DNA from: Metamycoplasma gateae
GTDB taxonomy: Bacteria; Bacillota_I; Bacilli_A; Mycoplasmatales; Metamycoplasmataceae
Reading direction: 5' to 3'
Length of the DNA: 64,000 bases
Assembly: GCF_036352135.1 (NCBI RefSeq)
Contig: NZ_CP143578.1
Span: 62,001 to 126,000 of the forward strand
Both the position numbers and the translations under genes were made by a program. Within the stretch, counting starts at the first letter, position 1, and each line of letters opens with the position of its first letter. The notes under the pieces were generated by a model, which did no database searches, was not told where the DNA came from, and was given only the letters and a program-made list of their open reading frames with translations. Below, piece after piece: positions 38,397 through 50,520 of the stretch.

Positions 38397-38975
38397 ATGA
38401 ACAAAAAAATACTCTTTACATCGCTTTTGATTTCTTCATCTTTTATACCACTAACTGTTGTATCTTGCAAAGAAATTAAAGATTTTAAATACTTAATTTT
38501 TAATAGTTTAAAAAATGAAATTTTAAGTTCTATAAATGACATAGATGATTTTTTTCCTTACACAAATGATGAAGAAGTAAATGATTTAAAAACTAATATA
38601 AATAATTTACTTTTATCAATGAAGAAAGAAAGATTAAGTGAAAATAATAATTTGCAAAACTTTTTAGATTCTACAAAACAAAAATTCAAAAATATTGTTA
38701 ATGATTTTGTTGAATTAAAAACTAGAAAAATCAATTTAGTAAAAAAATATTTTGAAGAATTTTCGGATTTTACAAATTGGGTTTTCAATAATATTTTAGG
38801 CGAGGTAAAATATAAAGAATTAATAATTAAAATTAAAAATTATTATAATGACAATAATTTTAATCCAGAATGATCTATTAAACAAATTGAAATAGAAACA
38901 GAGAAACTTAAAAAATTCATTAATGATATAAAAAAACAAAAAGAAGAAATTGATGATAATCAAAGTAGCAATTAG
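38397..38975 (+). CDS. Putative lipoprotein of the membrane trio
   Basis: A 192-residue protein with a lipoprotein signal (MNKKILFTSLLISSSF then lipobox VVSC, Cys at residue 24) and a helical Asn/Lys/Glu-rich mature part. A TGA at 38871-38873 is Trp; the true stop is TAG, inside the terminator loop. No Shine-Dalgarno is seen, so translation may be coupled to the gene 6 bases upstream. Confidence 0.75.
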
Positions 38976-38988
38976 CTACTTTTTTTAA
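38962..38988 (+). terminator. Terminator of the membrane/lipoprotein trio
   Basis: AAAGTAGC (38962-38969) and GCTACTTT (38975-38982) form a perfect 8-bp stem followed by T residues. Confidence 0.85.
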
Positions 38989-39012
38989 TTAAATAAAAAA
39001 ATAAAAAAAATG

Positions 39013-39040
39013 TTGTACACCGGTTTAGTTGTTGTATAAT
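39013..39040 (+). promoter_or_regulatory. Promoter of the rpsL-rpsG-fusA operon
   Basis: TTGTAC (39013-39018) and TATAAT (39035-39040) are separated by 16 bases, one of the few promoters here with a recognisable -35. The leader to rpsL is about 75 bases. Confidence 0.65.
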
Positions 39041-39119
39041 TTATAAGTATTTTTAAATCATTTTTTAAAAATATTGAATATAAATAAAATTACAAACAAA
39101 ATTAAATGAAAGGAAAAAT

Positions 39120-40036
<917 letters not shown>

Positions 40037-40084
40037 TTATAAATTTATTTAAATTATTTTAAAGATTAGGATAAAAATAAATAT

Positions 40085-42178
40085 ATGTCAAGAGAATATA
40101 AATTAGAAAATTATCGTAATATCGGAATCATGGCTCATATTGATGCTGGTAAAACCACAACAACAGAAAGAGTTCTTTTTCACACAGGTAAAATTCATAA
40201 AATTGGTGAAACACACGAAGGTGCTTCACAAATGGACTGAATGATTCAAGAACAAGAACGTGGTATTACCATTACTTCAGCTGCTACAACAGCTTATTGA
40301 AAAAATAAAAGATTAAACATTATCGATACACCAGGACACGTTGATTTTACAATAGAAGTAGAACGTTCATTACGTGTTTTAGATGGTGCTGTTGCTGTTT
40401 TGGATGCTCAATCTGGTGTTGAACCTCAAACTGAAACGGTTTGAAGACAAGCAACAAACTATAAAGTTCCTAGAATCGTGTATGTTAACAAAATGGATAA
40501 GATGGGTGCAAACTTTAAAGCATCAGTTGAATCATTAAGAAAATTATTAGGTGCAAATGCACACGCAATTCAATTAAACATTGGTGAAGAAGCACAATTT
40601 AGTGGAATTATTGACCTAGTAACTTTAAAAGCTTATGAATTTGATGGTGGTGTTGACGAAAATATGAAGGAAATCGAAATTCCTGCACACCTAAAAGACG
40701 AAGCTCAATTAATGCGTTCATCATTAGCTGAATCACTAGCTGATTTTGATGAAGAAATTATGGAATTATTATTAACTGAACAAGAAGTTTCAGCTGATTT
40801 AATGAAAAAGGCAATCAGAAAAGCAACTTTAACCTCAGAATATTTCCCAGTTGTTTGTGGTACATCATTCAAAAACAAAGGTGTTAAATTAATGCTTGAT
40901 GCTGTTGTTGAATACTTACCTTCTCCATTAGATATTCCAGCCATGAAAGCTTACAAAGGCGAAGAAGAAATTTCTATCCCAGCTTCAGATGATGAATTCT
41001 TCTCATCTCTAGCGTTCAAGGTTATGAACGACCCATTTGTTGGGAACTTAACATTCTTTAGAGTATATAGTGGTGTTATTTCAAAAGGTTCATACGTTGC
41101 TAACTCAACAAAAGGTGAAAAAGAAAGATTTAGCCGTATTTTATTAATGCACGCTAACTCAAGAACAGATATCGATGAAGTTAGAACAGGTGATATTGCT
41201 GCTGCTGTTGGTTTAAAATACACAACAACAGGTGATACATTAATCGATGAGAAACATAAAGATATTGTTTTAGAAAACATGAATTTCCCAGAACCTGTTA
41301 TTTCGCAAGCCATTGAGCCTAAAACAAAAGATGCATCTGAAAAATTATCACTTGCATTACAACGTTTAGGAGCAGAAGACCCTACATTTAAATACTACAC
41401 CGACGAGGAAACTGGACAAACAATTATTGCTGGTATGGGTGAATTACACCTAGACATTATTGTTGATAGATTGAAACGTGAATTCAAAGTTGAAGTTAGT
41501 GTTGGAGCGCCTCAAGTTTCGTATCGTGAAACAATTACAAAAGCTGCTGAGGTTGAAGGTATTCATAAGAAACAATCTGGCGGTAAAGGTCAATATGGTC
41601 ACGTATGAATTAAATATGAACCAAATCCAGACGGTGGTTTTGAATTCATCGACAAGATTGTTGGTGGTAAAATTCCAAAAGAATACATCAAATCAATCGA
41701 AAAAGGTCTTAAAGAAAAAATGGAAATTGGTATTCTTGCTGGATATCCAATGATCGATATTAAAGCAACATTATTTGATGGTTCATACCATGAAGTCGAT
41801 TCATCAGAATTAGCATATAAAATTGCTGCTTCTAAATCACTTACAAAGGGACGCGAACAACTTGGAACAGTTTTATTAGAACCAATTATGGACGTTGCTG
41901 TTGTTGTTCCTGAAGATTTCTTTGGTGATGTTATGGGTGATATTTCTCGTAGAAGAGGACAAGTTCGTGACAATGAAACAAGAAACGACGGAGCTCACGT
42001 TATTAAAGCATACATTCCTCTAAGCGAAATGTTTGGATATGCAACACAATTAAGATCTATGACTACTGGTCGTGGTACATATCAAATGTGATTTGATCAC
42101 TATGAAAAATTACCACGTAATTTAGCTGATGAAATCATCAAAAAACGTGGTGGAAAAGTTTCTTCTGAAGAAGACTAA
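40085..42178 (+). CDS. fusA: Elongation factor G
   Basis: A 697-residue translocation GTPase: [15 protein letters not shown] (G1), [14 protein letters not shown] (G2), [17 protein letters not shown] (G3), NKMDKMGA (G4), then domains II-V ending in [20 protein letters not shown]. Length is normal. The ribosome-binding site is weak. The operon now ends at a hairpin provided by an IS relic. Confidence 0.97.
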
Positions 42179-42209
42179 TCTAGATAAAATTTATGATAAT
42201 AATTTTAAG

Positions 42210-42234
42210 GTTTAAGGTGATTTAAATCTTAAAC
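42210..42234 (+). repeat. Inverted repeat next to the IS relic (likely old target)
   Basis: GTTTAAG (42210-42216) and CTTAAAC (42228-42234) span exactly 25 bp and end one base before the relic IS end. The intact IS at 59651 is likewise flanked by a 25-bp inverted repeat. It may be the original fusA terminator. Confidence 0.55.
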
Positions 42235-42235
42235 T

Positions 42236-42872
42236 CACAATAAAAAAGTTCAAGCGCAACATAAAGGCTTGAGCTTTTTTATTATATATTTTATTTTTTA
42301 AATTAATAATTCAAAAATCATAAATATTAAATAGTCATTTTTGCAAATGAAAATAAACAAACTTTATTATGTTAATCCGTGTTAAAAATAACTATTTAAT
42401 ATATTAAAAATACGTTTGTGGTGCTGTTTTCTAATTTAATATTTATAGCGTCATATTTATTATTTAATTAAAAACTATATCAATCCTCTTGTGTTATAGT
42501 ATTAAAATTAAAGGAGTTATTGAATTATCTTATCAAAATTCTATTTCAACGTTCATTTGATGCTCTTCGAAAAGAGGCATAAGCTTTATCTATATAAATT
42601 TTATATTTAATCATCTGACTAAAATACATATTTTTCAAATTTAATTCCATTTTCATTTGTTATTAACTTTTATATTTTTTTAGCTCTGAATTAATTATAT
42701 TTTGCGATTTACCTTGTGCTAGTCTTTATAAAATTATATGCTGACTTTATGTCAAAAAAACTTTTGCCATATTTTTGTTAAAAAACGTTTCAAAAATTTT
42801 GATTTTTTGTTATTTACAAATTTAAAATAATACTTATGCCTTAATCTTTTTTTGTAAAAAGTTTAATTATTA
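42236..42872 (-). mobile_element. Decayed IS30-family element, same type as the copy at 59651
   Basis: Read on the minus strand this matches the intact element: ACATAAGTATTATTTTAAAT, then ATATAATTTTATAAAGACTA, then AATATAATTAATTCAGAG, then the CATCAAATGAACGTTGAAAT region around the transposase catalytic Glu, then the 3' end through the right terminal repeat. About 310 bp corresponding to 60104-60415 of the intact copy are deleted (junction near 42712), and the 5' part before the equivalent of 59966 is missing. Stops and frameshifts fill the remaining transposase frame. It occupies nearly the whole 700-base gap between fusA and the next gene. Confidence 0.88.
42242..42284 (+). terminator. fusA terminator formed by the relic IS end
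   Basis: A 14-bp stem with one T-G pair (AAAAAAGTTCAAGC at 42242-42255 with GCTTGAGCTTTTTT at 42267-42280). The left arm is the old IS right terminal repeat. Confidence 0.85.
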
Positions 42873-42873
42873 T

Positions 42874-42879
42874 TATAAT
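42874..42879 (+). promoter_or_regulatory. -10 element of the transglutaminase-like gene (leaderless type)
   Basis: TATAAT lies 7 bases before the ATG at 42887, right at the edge of the IS relic; there is no Shine-Dalgarno. Confidence 0.55.
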
Positions 42880-42886
42880 TATTACT

Positions 42887-44629
42887 ATGAAAAAAATATT
42901 ATTATCAACATTATTATTGCCAACTTCGCTTTATCCTTTAATTGTTGTTTCTGCAAGTAACGAAGATAAGAAATACCAAAAAAATTTATTCGAGAATAAA
43001 CTGGGAATTGAATTCATTAAACAAGTTTCATTGGAAAATATCAAGAATTGAGATGACTCTTTGGGAAAGTATACTAATGAGGATAAAGGAGTAATAAAAC
43101 AATTTGTTAAAAAGTTGATTAAAAACACAACAGATAAAAAATCTATAGCTAAAATTATACACAACTGAATTTGTGAAAATGTTAAGTATGCAACCGCTAA
43201 TGGTCCTGCTCCAGAAATTGAACCAATTAAAGTATTAGAAAGAAAGGTAGCAGTTTGTGGAGGGTTTTCTAATTTATACAAAGTTATGTTGGATGAAGCT
43301 GATATTGCTAATGTTATATTAACTGGCAACTCTATTTATGGAGCTCATCAATGAAATTTGATTATTTTGGATGATAATGATATTTTTTATTCAGATGCAA
43401 CATGAGGAAAAGCATATTTTGAAAAAACTATTGAAGATTTTTCAATAGATCATGAACCCCAAAAAATGTATGGTGTTTCTTTACAAACAAAAGAATTCGA
43501 GTATGAATTTTTTCACGGAATTTCTGTTAAAAAAATAAACAATATCGACAAACAAATTGTAAACATTCCTGATCAGGTTAACGGGTTAGAAATAACTTCA
43601 ATATCTAATTATGCATTAAATAATGAAGAACAAAGAGATACTTTGTCTAATAAAAAACTAATAATAAACGTAGGTTCTAATATTTCAAAAATCGACTTCG
43701 AATCAGGAACATCATTGATTGAATCTTTTAAAATTAACAATAAAAATAAAACGTATAGTGATTACAATGGAATATTATATTCTAAAAATTACGGTACGCT
43801 TTTAAGTGTTCCGGCAAATTATAAAGAAGTTGTGACTATTCATCAAAATACAACTAATTTTGATGAAAAACAATCCTTCCGTGCGAATCATATTAAAAAA
43901 ATAAATGTGGATAAAAAAAATCAAAACTATGCTTCTGTACCTTCCGAAAATCATATATACCCTCTTTATGACAAACAATTACAAAATGTAATTTCTATTC
44001 CTGGAGGAGCTAATGAAATTAGACTAGCAAAAGGTTCGATTTTAACTGATTTTATATTAAGTCAATATGATAATTTGAAAAAAGTAATATTAGATTTAGG
44101 AATTAATCAATTAAATGTTTTAGCATTTAATAATAGTAGTGTTTCTGTTATTGAACTACCTTATGATTTTCCAATAGAATTAGTAAGTGAAATAAAAAAA
44201 ATTAATCCAAAAATTCAAATAAATGTAATTGAAACATCTAAAATCGCTCAAGCTTTAATAAAAGAAAAAGTTAATAACATAAAAATTATTTCTACAAAAG
44301 AAGCTTTAAAATTAAATGAGGATTGAGAATGGGTTACTAACAAATATGATATTAACTTTCTTGAAGTTGAATACAAGGAATTAATTGATGAACTTAAAAA
44401 ATATAGTGAAAACATTTATACTACAAATATTGATGAATACAACCAAATTAAGAACAAAACACAACCTATTTTAAAACAAATTAATGAAAAAATTAAAGTA
44501 AAACAGAAGGAAACACCAAAGAAATATTTAAAATCTATTTTAATTTATACTTCAGTAATTGTTTTGGTGTTTATTGCTGTAATTTTATTAGTAATATTCT
44601 TAAAAAAAAGAAAAAATAAACGAAAATAA
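42887..44629 (+). CDS. Surface-anchored transglutaminase-like protein
   Basis: A 580-residue protein with a signal peptide (hydrophobic residues 4-23, no lipobox Cys) and a transglutaminase/papain-fold domain: Cys124 in KVAVCGGFSNLYKVML, His154 in YGAHQWNLI, Asp170 in YSDATWGK, the classic Cys-His-Asp order. From about residue 210, segments such as VNIPDQVNGLEITSISNYAL resemble BspA-type leucine-rich repeats. A C-terminal transmembrane helix (about residues 546-570) is followed by KKRKNKRK, so the domains should face outward. The family includes peptidases and cross-linkers; the substrate is unknown. Confidence 0.82.
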
Positions 44630-44673
44630 TATGTTCTTTTGAACACAGCTAAATTTTTAAAAAATATAAATTA

Positions 44674-44722
44674 AAATATGGCGTTCAAACATTAGCAAGT
44701 AAAATGCGCCATATTTTTTTAT
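44674..44722 (+). terminator. Terminator after the transglutaminase-like gene
   Basis: AAATATGGCG (44674-44683) pairs perfectly with CGCCATATTT (44707-44716) across a 23-base loop, followed by a T run. Confidence 0.8.
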
Positions 44723-45289
44723 CTTTTGTATGTTATATATAAACTAAAAAATCTATTATAGAAGTAACAAGTAAATAAACTATAATCTGTATAGTAAAAT
44801 AATTAATAATTGTAATTTTTTGTTAAATAAATAAAAATCAATATGAAATAAGGTTAAAGTAATTTATGCAAATCTTATTTTTAAAGCAATCAAATTTATA
44901 AATAAATTAAATATAAATAATGAAATTAATAAGATAAGAAAAAGTGCTATTAAGGAGCTTAAATTTAAATCTTTAATTTATAACTGAAATTTTTAAAACT
45001 TACAGTTCTTTAAAAAATGTTTCTAAAAACAATCGCAATATTGAATAATAAAAAAAGATTTTAACAGTATGAATTATTATTGAAAAAAGATCGATAGAAA
45101 TACTAAAGTTGCAATATAAAAAAATATAAAAAACGAAACATACCCGCTATTTACTTGATTTAAAATTTTTTTATAAACAAAAGAAATTAAGGCAATATCT
45201 TAAAATACATTAAAGAAAATAAACAGTATATATAAACAAACGTTCTAAATTTAGAGACCATTAATTATATAATTAAACTATACTATAAA
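44723..45289. other. Gene-free A+T-rich stretch upstream of MIB
   Basis: No intact gene on either strand. A short open stretch on the plus strand (about 44900-44985, NINNEINKIRKSAIKEL) looks like protein debris but has no recognisable family. I see no IS termini here. Confidence 0.4.
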
Positions 45290-45295
45290 TATAAT
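45290..45295 (+). promoter_or_regulatory. -10 element of the MIB-MIP pair
   Basis: TATAAT 23 bases upstream of the GTG start, with a Shine-Dalgarno (TTAGGAG) between them. Confidence 0.45.
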
Positions 45296-45318
45296 ATGTA
45301 AGAACTTAGGAGTTAATT

Positions 45319-47514
45319 GTGAAATTTCTAAAAAATAAAAAAAGCAGAATAATTTTTTCTGCATTTACAGCCTTATTACTTTCATCTGTTGTCTTTGGAT
45401 CGACAGTGTTTTTAACAAATCAAAAAAATAGAAACGGTATTGAATATAAAAACCCAAATGGTGCAAACCCAGAAATTTTTCATAAAGGAACTCCTGATAC
45501 AACAAAGGCAAATATTTCGATTACAGATCGTAGATTAAAAGAGGCAGAAAATCCTCCGGTAGTTGAAGCTCCTAAACCAACCCCCACACCCGCTCCAACT
45601 CCAGTTCCCACACCACCCAAACCAACCCCTGTACCTCCTAAACCAAAGCCAAAACCTTCTAATCCAAATAAATCAAATAATGAAAGAGTAATAATAGAAA
45701 TCAACGGCGTTAAGGTAGTTGCAGAAGTAACTCCAGCTCCTTCAAGACCGCTAGATCCTCGTGATATTGAAGCTGGTATTACAAATCCAAATCCATATTT
45801 AAATGTAATTGTAGGAAATATTAAAAGTGTCGAAGTAACTAAAGAATTAAAAGATGCAACATTAAATAGTCTGATCAATCATAAAACTGATGGATTAAAA
45901 AATTATTTTTCTGGTTATGTTGATGATTTGTTAGTTGAAGCAAACGATAAATATGATCCTGAATTAAATATAAAAAATAATTCATTAATTTGACAGAGAT
46001 TAATGGATAAATTTAAACGTTTATTAGACAGTCCTAAAGTCGTTGATTTTTTACTACCAGAAGCCGCAATTGAATATAAAAAACCAAAGCAATTTTCAAG
46101 TATGAACATAAAATATGCTTGATTAATAAAACACCTTGATTATTCTAAATTCACAAAATTAGGTAAAGGAGCTGAAAAATATTTAAAAGAAGGTTATACA
46201 GCTTCACCTGATAATGCATATATTAATGAAAATGGTGAAATAGATTCATATACTTATTCTCCAGCTCCTGGTTATAATAGTGTTACTTCTAGAATGGAAA
46301 GAGATAACAAAGAAAGAAGAGCATTTGGAATCGAAGGATGATATGCTAGAACACCGCAAGATATTGCAGATGGAAATTATCGTGGATGAACAAAAACTGA
46401 TGTTACAAGAAGCGAAAAATTCAAACAATTTAATGTTGGTAATGGTGATGGAATAAAAATAACAGAATTAGTTAGAGATAAACCTGAAGAAGGTAAATTG
46501 AATAAAGGATATATTGTTGAAATTGATGCTGCTAACTATGATGGTTATGAAAAAACTAAAAGATTGATAGAATCATTAAAAGAAAAAGGAATCGAAATAA
46601 CATCATATCGTATTAAAAATATGGGTAAAAAAGATGTTAACCAAAAATTTAAGGAAATATTAAAAGCACTTCCTGATAAATTGCCTCAATTAGAACTTTT
46701 CTTTGATCATAGAGCAACTAATACATCTTCATTGATTGAGCTAGAAAACAAAAAAATTAAAGAGTTATCATTGTTTACCTTAGGAAATTCATTGCTAGAT
46801 GATTGATCATTAAACCCTTGAGCAATTCGAAACGTTGAATGAGTTAATACTATTGATTATAATGTTAGCTGAGAAAATAAACAAGGAGCAGATATTGCGA
46901 CAAGAATAACATTTAATACTCTTGCTTTTGAAGAAAGTGATATATTAAATAATTCAGCAAATAAATACGAAAGAATAAATAATGGTTTGCGTATGGCATA
47001 TTATGTTAGAAATAATGAAGGTATTTTCCAAGGTGGATTTGGTCCTGGATTAAATCCTGATACCAATGAAGGCGGAAATAGTTATCCAACAAGATTAGAT
47101 TTCTCTCGCGCTCCATCAATTAGAACATTAAAAGGCTTAGTATTTTATGATTACATTAAACCATCGAATAAAAAACGTAAATTAAAAAATGTTAAGTTTT
47201 ATAGCAATAAAAGTTGGTATGAAGTTAGTGGTGACGATTTAGATAACGCACAATTTAATACCGTTATGGCTTTAGGTGAACCAGGATTTCCGCCGACAAA
47301 AATTGAATTTAGCAATGGTAGCATAACCCAAAATATAAGATTAATAAGTTCTAATACGTTAACAAGCTCTGCCTTATCAAATTTAAGTACTTTAATAAAT
47401 TTATCTGGTGTTTCAAGAGAAATACAGGTTCCATCAGGTGCTGAAGATTTAAAAAGACAACTGCAATCAAATGGTTATTCAGTTACATATGCACAAGATG
47501 AAACATTCAATTAA
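45319..47514 (+). CDS. Immunoglobulin-blocking protein MIB
   Basis: A 731-residue protein starting at GTG with TTAGGAG 5 bases upstream. An N-terminal signal-anchor (about residues 9-33) is followed by a Pro-rich spacer (about residues 85-112) and then the MIB-type domain: VVAEVTPAPSRPLDPRDIEA, AFGIEGWYARTPQDIADGNY, LPQLELFFDHRATNTSSLIE, GFGPGLNPDTNEGGNSYPTR. In the MIB-MIP system described for Mycoplasma mycoides, MIB binds the light chain of antigen-bound IgG and presents it to MIP. The MIP gene follows 40 bases downstream. Trp codons are mostly TGA and the frame is intact. Confidence 0.92.
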
Positions 47515-47554
47515 AATGAATGATAAATTTAATCATTAACAAAAGGATAATAAA

Positions 47555-50359
47555 ATGAAACAAAATAATAAAAGAAAGCTTAATAAATCTAAATTACTTT
47601 TATTTACAGCACCAATTTTTACAGCACCAATTTTTTCTTTAATTTCTTGCCAAAATGAAGAAGCAAAAGAAAAAGATGCATTACAAAAAGAATTAGCTAA
47701 TCTAAAAACTAAAATAGAAGAATTAAAAACCGAAGACTCAAATTATAAATCTTCTAATGTTTATAATGAATCTATAAAAATAATTACAGACATCGAAGCT
47801 GTTTTAAAAAAAGAAAATATCACACTAATAGAGCTAAGAAAATTTAAAAATCAAGCTAAAAATGCTATAACTTCAGTTCAAGAAGAAATAAATAAAATAA
47901 AAAGAATAAAAGAAGAAAACGCACCTGAAGAAAAACCAGAAACAAATTTGAATTACAGTGATGAAGAATTTGATAGAGACTTTAGTGAAATTACAAAGGC
48001 TTTTAAATTAGAAGACAAGTTTGATATTTCATTTGAACATTTTTTCAACGGTAATAGAAAAGAAGACATTTATCCAAGTGAATTACAAAAAGCACCTACA
48101 TCAATAAAAGTTAGTCCAAAGGATAAAAGTTTAGAAGAAAAAATTATTTTTTCAGTTGAAACAGTATTCTTGGATGATGATGCAAATCAATCGGGAAAAG
48201 CAAAAATTAACATTGTTTTTAAAAATAAAGCAACTTTAAAAAGGTTGAATCACTTATTTAAAATAGATGGGTTTAAAACTTCTTTCGATAATCTTGATAG
48301 AAATGGAGATAAACCCAACAACAAGTTTTCTGAAAATATAAAAAATTCAGAAATAAACAAATATATTTCATTTGATCAAAATCAAAGATTTAAATATGAT
48401 AATGATAAATACGTTGATGGAATAAAATCATATTTAGCATTATCAGCTGGTATTCCTGATTGAAAAAACTTTAGAGAAAATATTAAAGCAACAGACGATC
48501 AAATAAGAAAGCATGACGAAAAAGCATCTCAGGTCGGGCAAGATTCATTTATTAATTCAGCATACAAAGGTTTCACAATTCCTTCATTTAAAGAAAACGG
48601 TGATGTTGCAGGCCTTGAAATATTAGAATCTGCTGAATTTGGAAAAAAAGAATCATGAGTTGATACATTAGGAAAAAATGAGCCATACAAAGCGACAGGA
48701 TTAGCTAGAACTATTGTTAATGAACATTATCTTGAAATTGCTAAACAAACATTTTCAATTGGTTTTACATATTTAAATGATTTTAAAGATGATATTGCTA
48801 AACTACAAAATTCAATTAATCATTGAGAAAATCCTAATAATGCTGGTGAATATCGTAATTCAATTGATAAAAAAATCAAGGAATTAGAAGAAGCAAAAGC
48901 AGAAGTTGAAGAAGATTGAAACAAAAGAATTGAAGAAAATGAATATGAACACCTTGCTGAATCGCTTCAATCAGAAAAAGAAAAAGCATTAAAGAGATAT
49001 GATGATGCTATAGCAGATTATAGAAAAAGAACAATAGAAAAAGAAATTGAACTGCTAAAGGAAAAAATAAAAGAATTTGAAAAAAGAGCTGGTCAAAAAA
49101 GAGAACGTTTATCAGAAAATGGAACTGCTTGAATTATGGATTTTGAGATTAATGAAAACGGTTATCCAACAAAATGATATTTAGGTACAAATTCACACGT
49201 TGCAAGAGCAATGATTAATAATTTAACTTCATTTTCTTTAACTAAAATCGATAATAATTTATCTGTCGGCTCTAAACTTAGAGTTTCTGAATTAGATAAT
49301 AATATTACTAGATTTAGTTTTGAAAATCCAGGTGCTATTAAGAAGGTATTTGATGGAATTGACTATTTAAAAACAAGTCCAAAAGATTTCTTAACAGAAA
49401 GACAAAAAGCTAATTATCAAGATTTAGAAGAATTTGTTGACTTTGCTGTTTTAGAAATAGATTTTACAAAAATTGATAAGTTTTTTGCCACTTCAAATGA
49501 TCAAAGTACTACAAATAATTATCCTCAATCAAACCAAGAAAAGTTTGCTGAAAAATTAGCTAAAGAGATTACAAATGATTATGCAAATCAACAAAGCAAA
49601 CACATTAAGTTTAAGAAAAATTCATATCTTAACAATTATGATAGTATAAACTATCCTCTAAAAGGTGAATTACCTTCAAACTTAGATCAATTATATGCTT
49701 TAGGATGACCATCATCAAAAGCCGATTATTTTTTAGAAATTCCAAACAAAGAAACGAATGAAGATCAAATAGCTAGAAAAAGCACCTCATTTAGTTTATG
49801 AACAAACAGCGAGTATGAATATTTTAATGCAAAAATAACTGATGGTGAGAATGGACCATCTTCGTATCCAAAAGATAAATTAGATAGAGGGAATTTCTTA
49901 TCATACCAAATCGGTTATCGTTCATTTAAGGATAAGCCAGGAGTCTTGGATACATTTATTTCAATCCCAAAATTAGGACAAGACTTTTACTATGTAGATG
50001 GGAAAAGATATGTTAATATGGCGCTTGCATATATGCCACGTAGATGAGCTCCAATAGGAGGTTCTTCAGGATCATCTATTAGAAATCAAAATAATGAATT
50101 AGTATCAGTTTATTATGCTACAAATACTTCAGCAATCGCTGGATTGTCAGCTGCATTTAGATCCGAAGGCTTTGATTATAAAGGATTATACGGAAAATAT
50201 AATCTCCCACAATATGACTTAATTTATGGTTGCGGAAGAGAACAAAAAAATTCATATCGCGAAGCATTAAAAAAACTATATGAATCAACCAATATAAAAA
50301 CTAATTTATTTAAAAACGGTTTAGATGAAATACCTAATGAATTTAAATTTAATAATTAA
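47555..50359 (+). CDS. MIP-family Ig-specific serine protease (lipoprotein)
   Basis: A 934-residue protein with a lipoprotein signal (lipobox LISC near residue 32), a Lys/Glu-rich helical N-terminal region, a charged coiled-coil insert (about residues 405-520) and the protease module: TAWIMDFEI, YLGTNSHVARA with His548, DFAVLEIDF with the likely Asp, and GGSSGSSI with Ser838. MIP cleaves the IgG heavy chain once MIB holds the antibody. It follows the MIB gene with an AAAGGAT site. The sequence TAPIFTAPIF in the signal peptide is a tandem duplication. Confidence 0.92.
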
Positions 50360-50361
50360 TT

Positions 50362-50392
50362 AACAAGAACAAAACCGTTCTTGTTTTTATTT
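50362..50392 (+). terminator. Terminator of the MIB-MIP pair
   Basis: AACAAGAAC (50362-50370) pairs perfectly with GTTCTTGTT (50377-50385), 6-base loop, then T-rich sequence. Confidence 0.85.
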
Positions 50393-50416
50393 CTTTTAAT
50401 TTTAATTAAAATATGG

Positions 50417-50520
50417 TATAATGCTTACGCAATATATGAAGACAGTAACGGCGAATGCTTAATAAAGTTACCTAGTATGTTAACCGTTTTTGATATTGCA
50501 ATAATTATATAGGAGGAAAA
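50417..50520 (+). promoter_or_regulatory. rplJL promoter and L10 leader
   Basis: TATAAT (50417-50422) starts a leader of about 90 bases. It can fold with an outer stem GCAATAT (50429-50435) with ATATTGC (50493-50499) and an inner arm GTAAC (50445-50449) with GTTAC (50467-50471). This matches the general plan of the ribosomal L10 leader, where L10-L7/L12 binds and represses its own mRNA. GGAGG lies 5 bases before the ATG. Confidence 0.65.

Noticed and set aside
44674..44716. Another IS end: the hairpin contains GTTCAA and AATGC like the IS terminal repeat
   Set aside because: The resemblance is short and interrupted, and no transposase remnant lies beside it; it is better explained as an ordinary terminator.
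45571..45655. Pro-rich DNA repeat in MIB as a phase-variable or CRISPR-like repeat
   Set aside because: The units vary in length and sequence and lie within a single open frame; this is a Pro-rich spacer segment of the protein.
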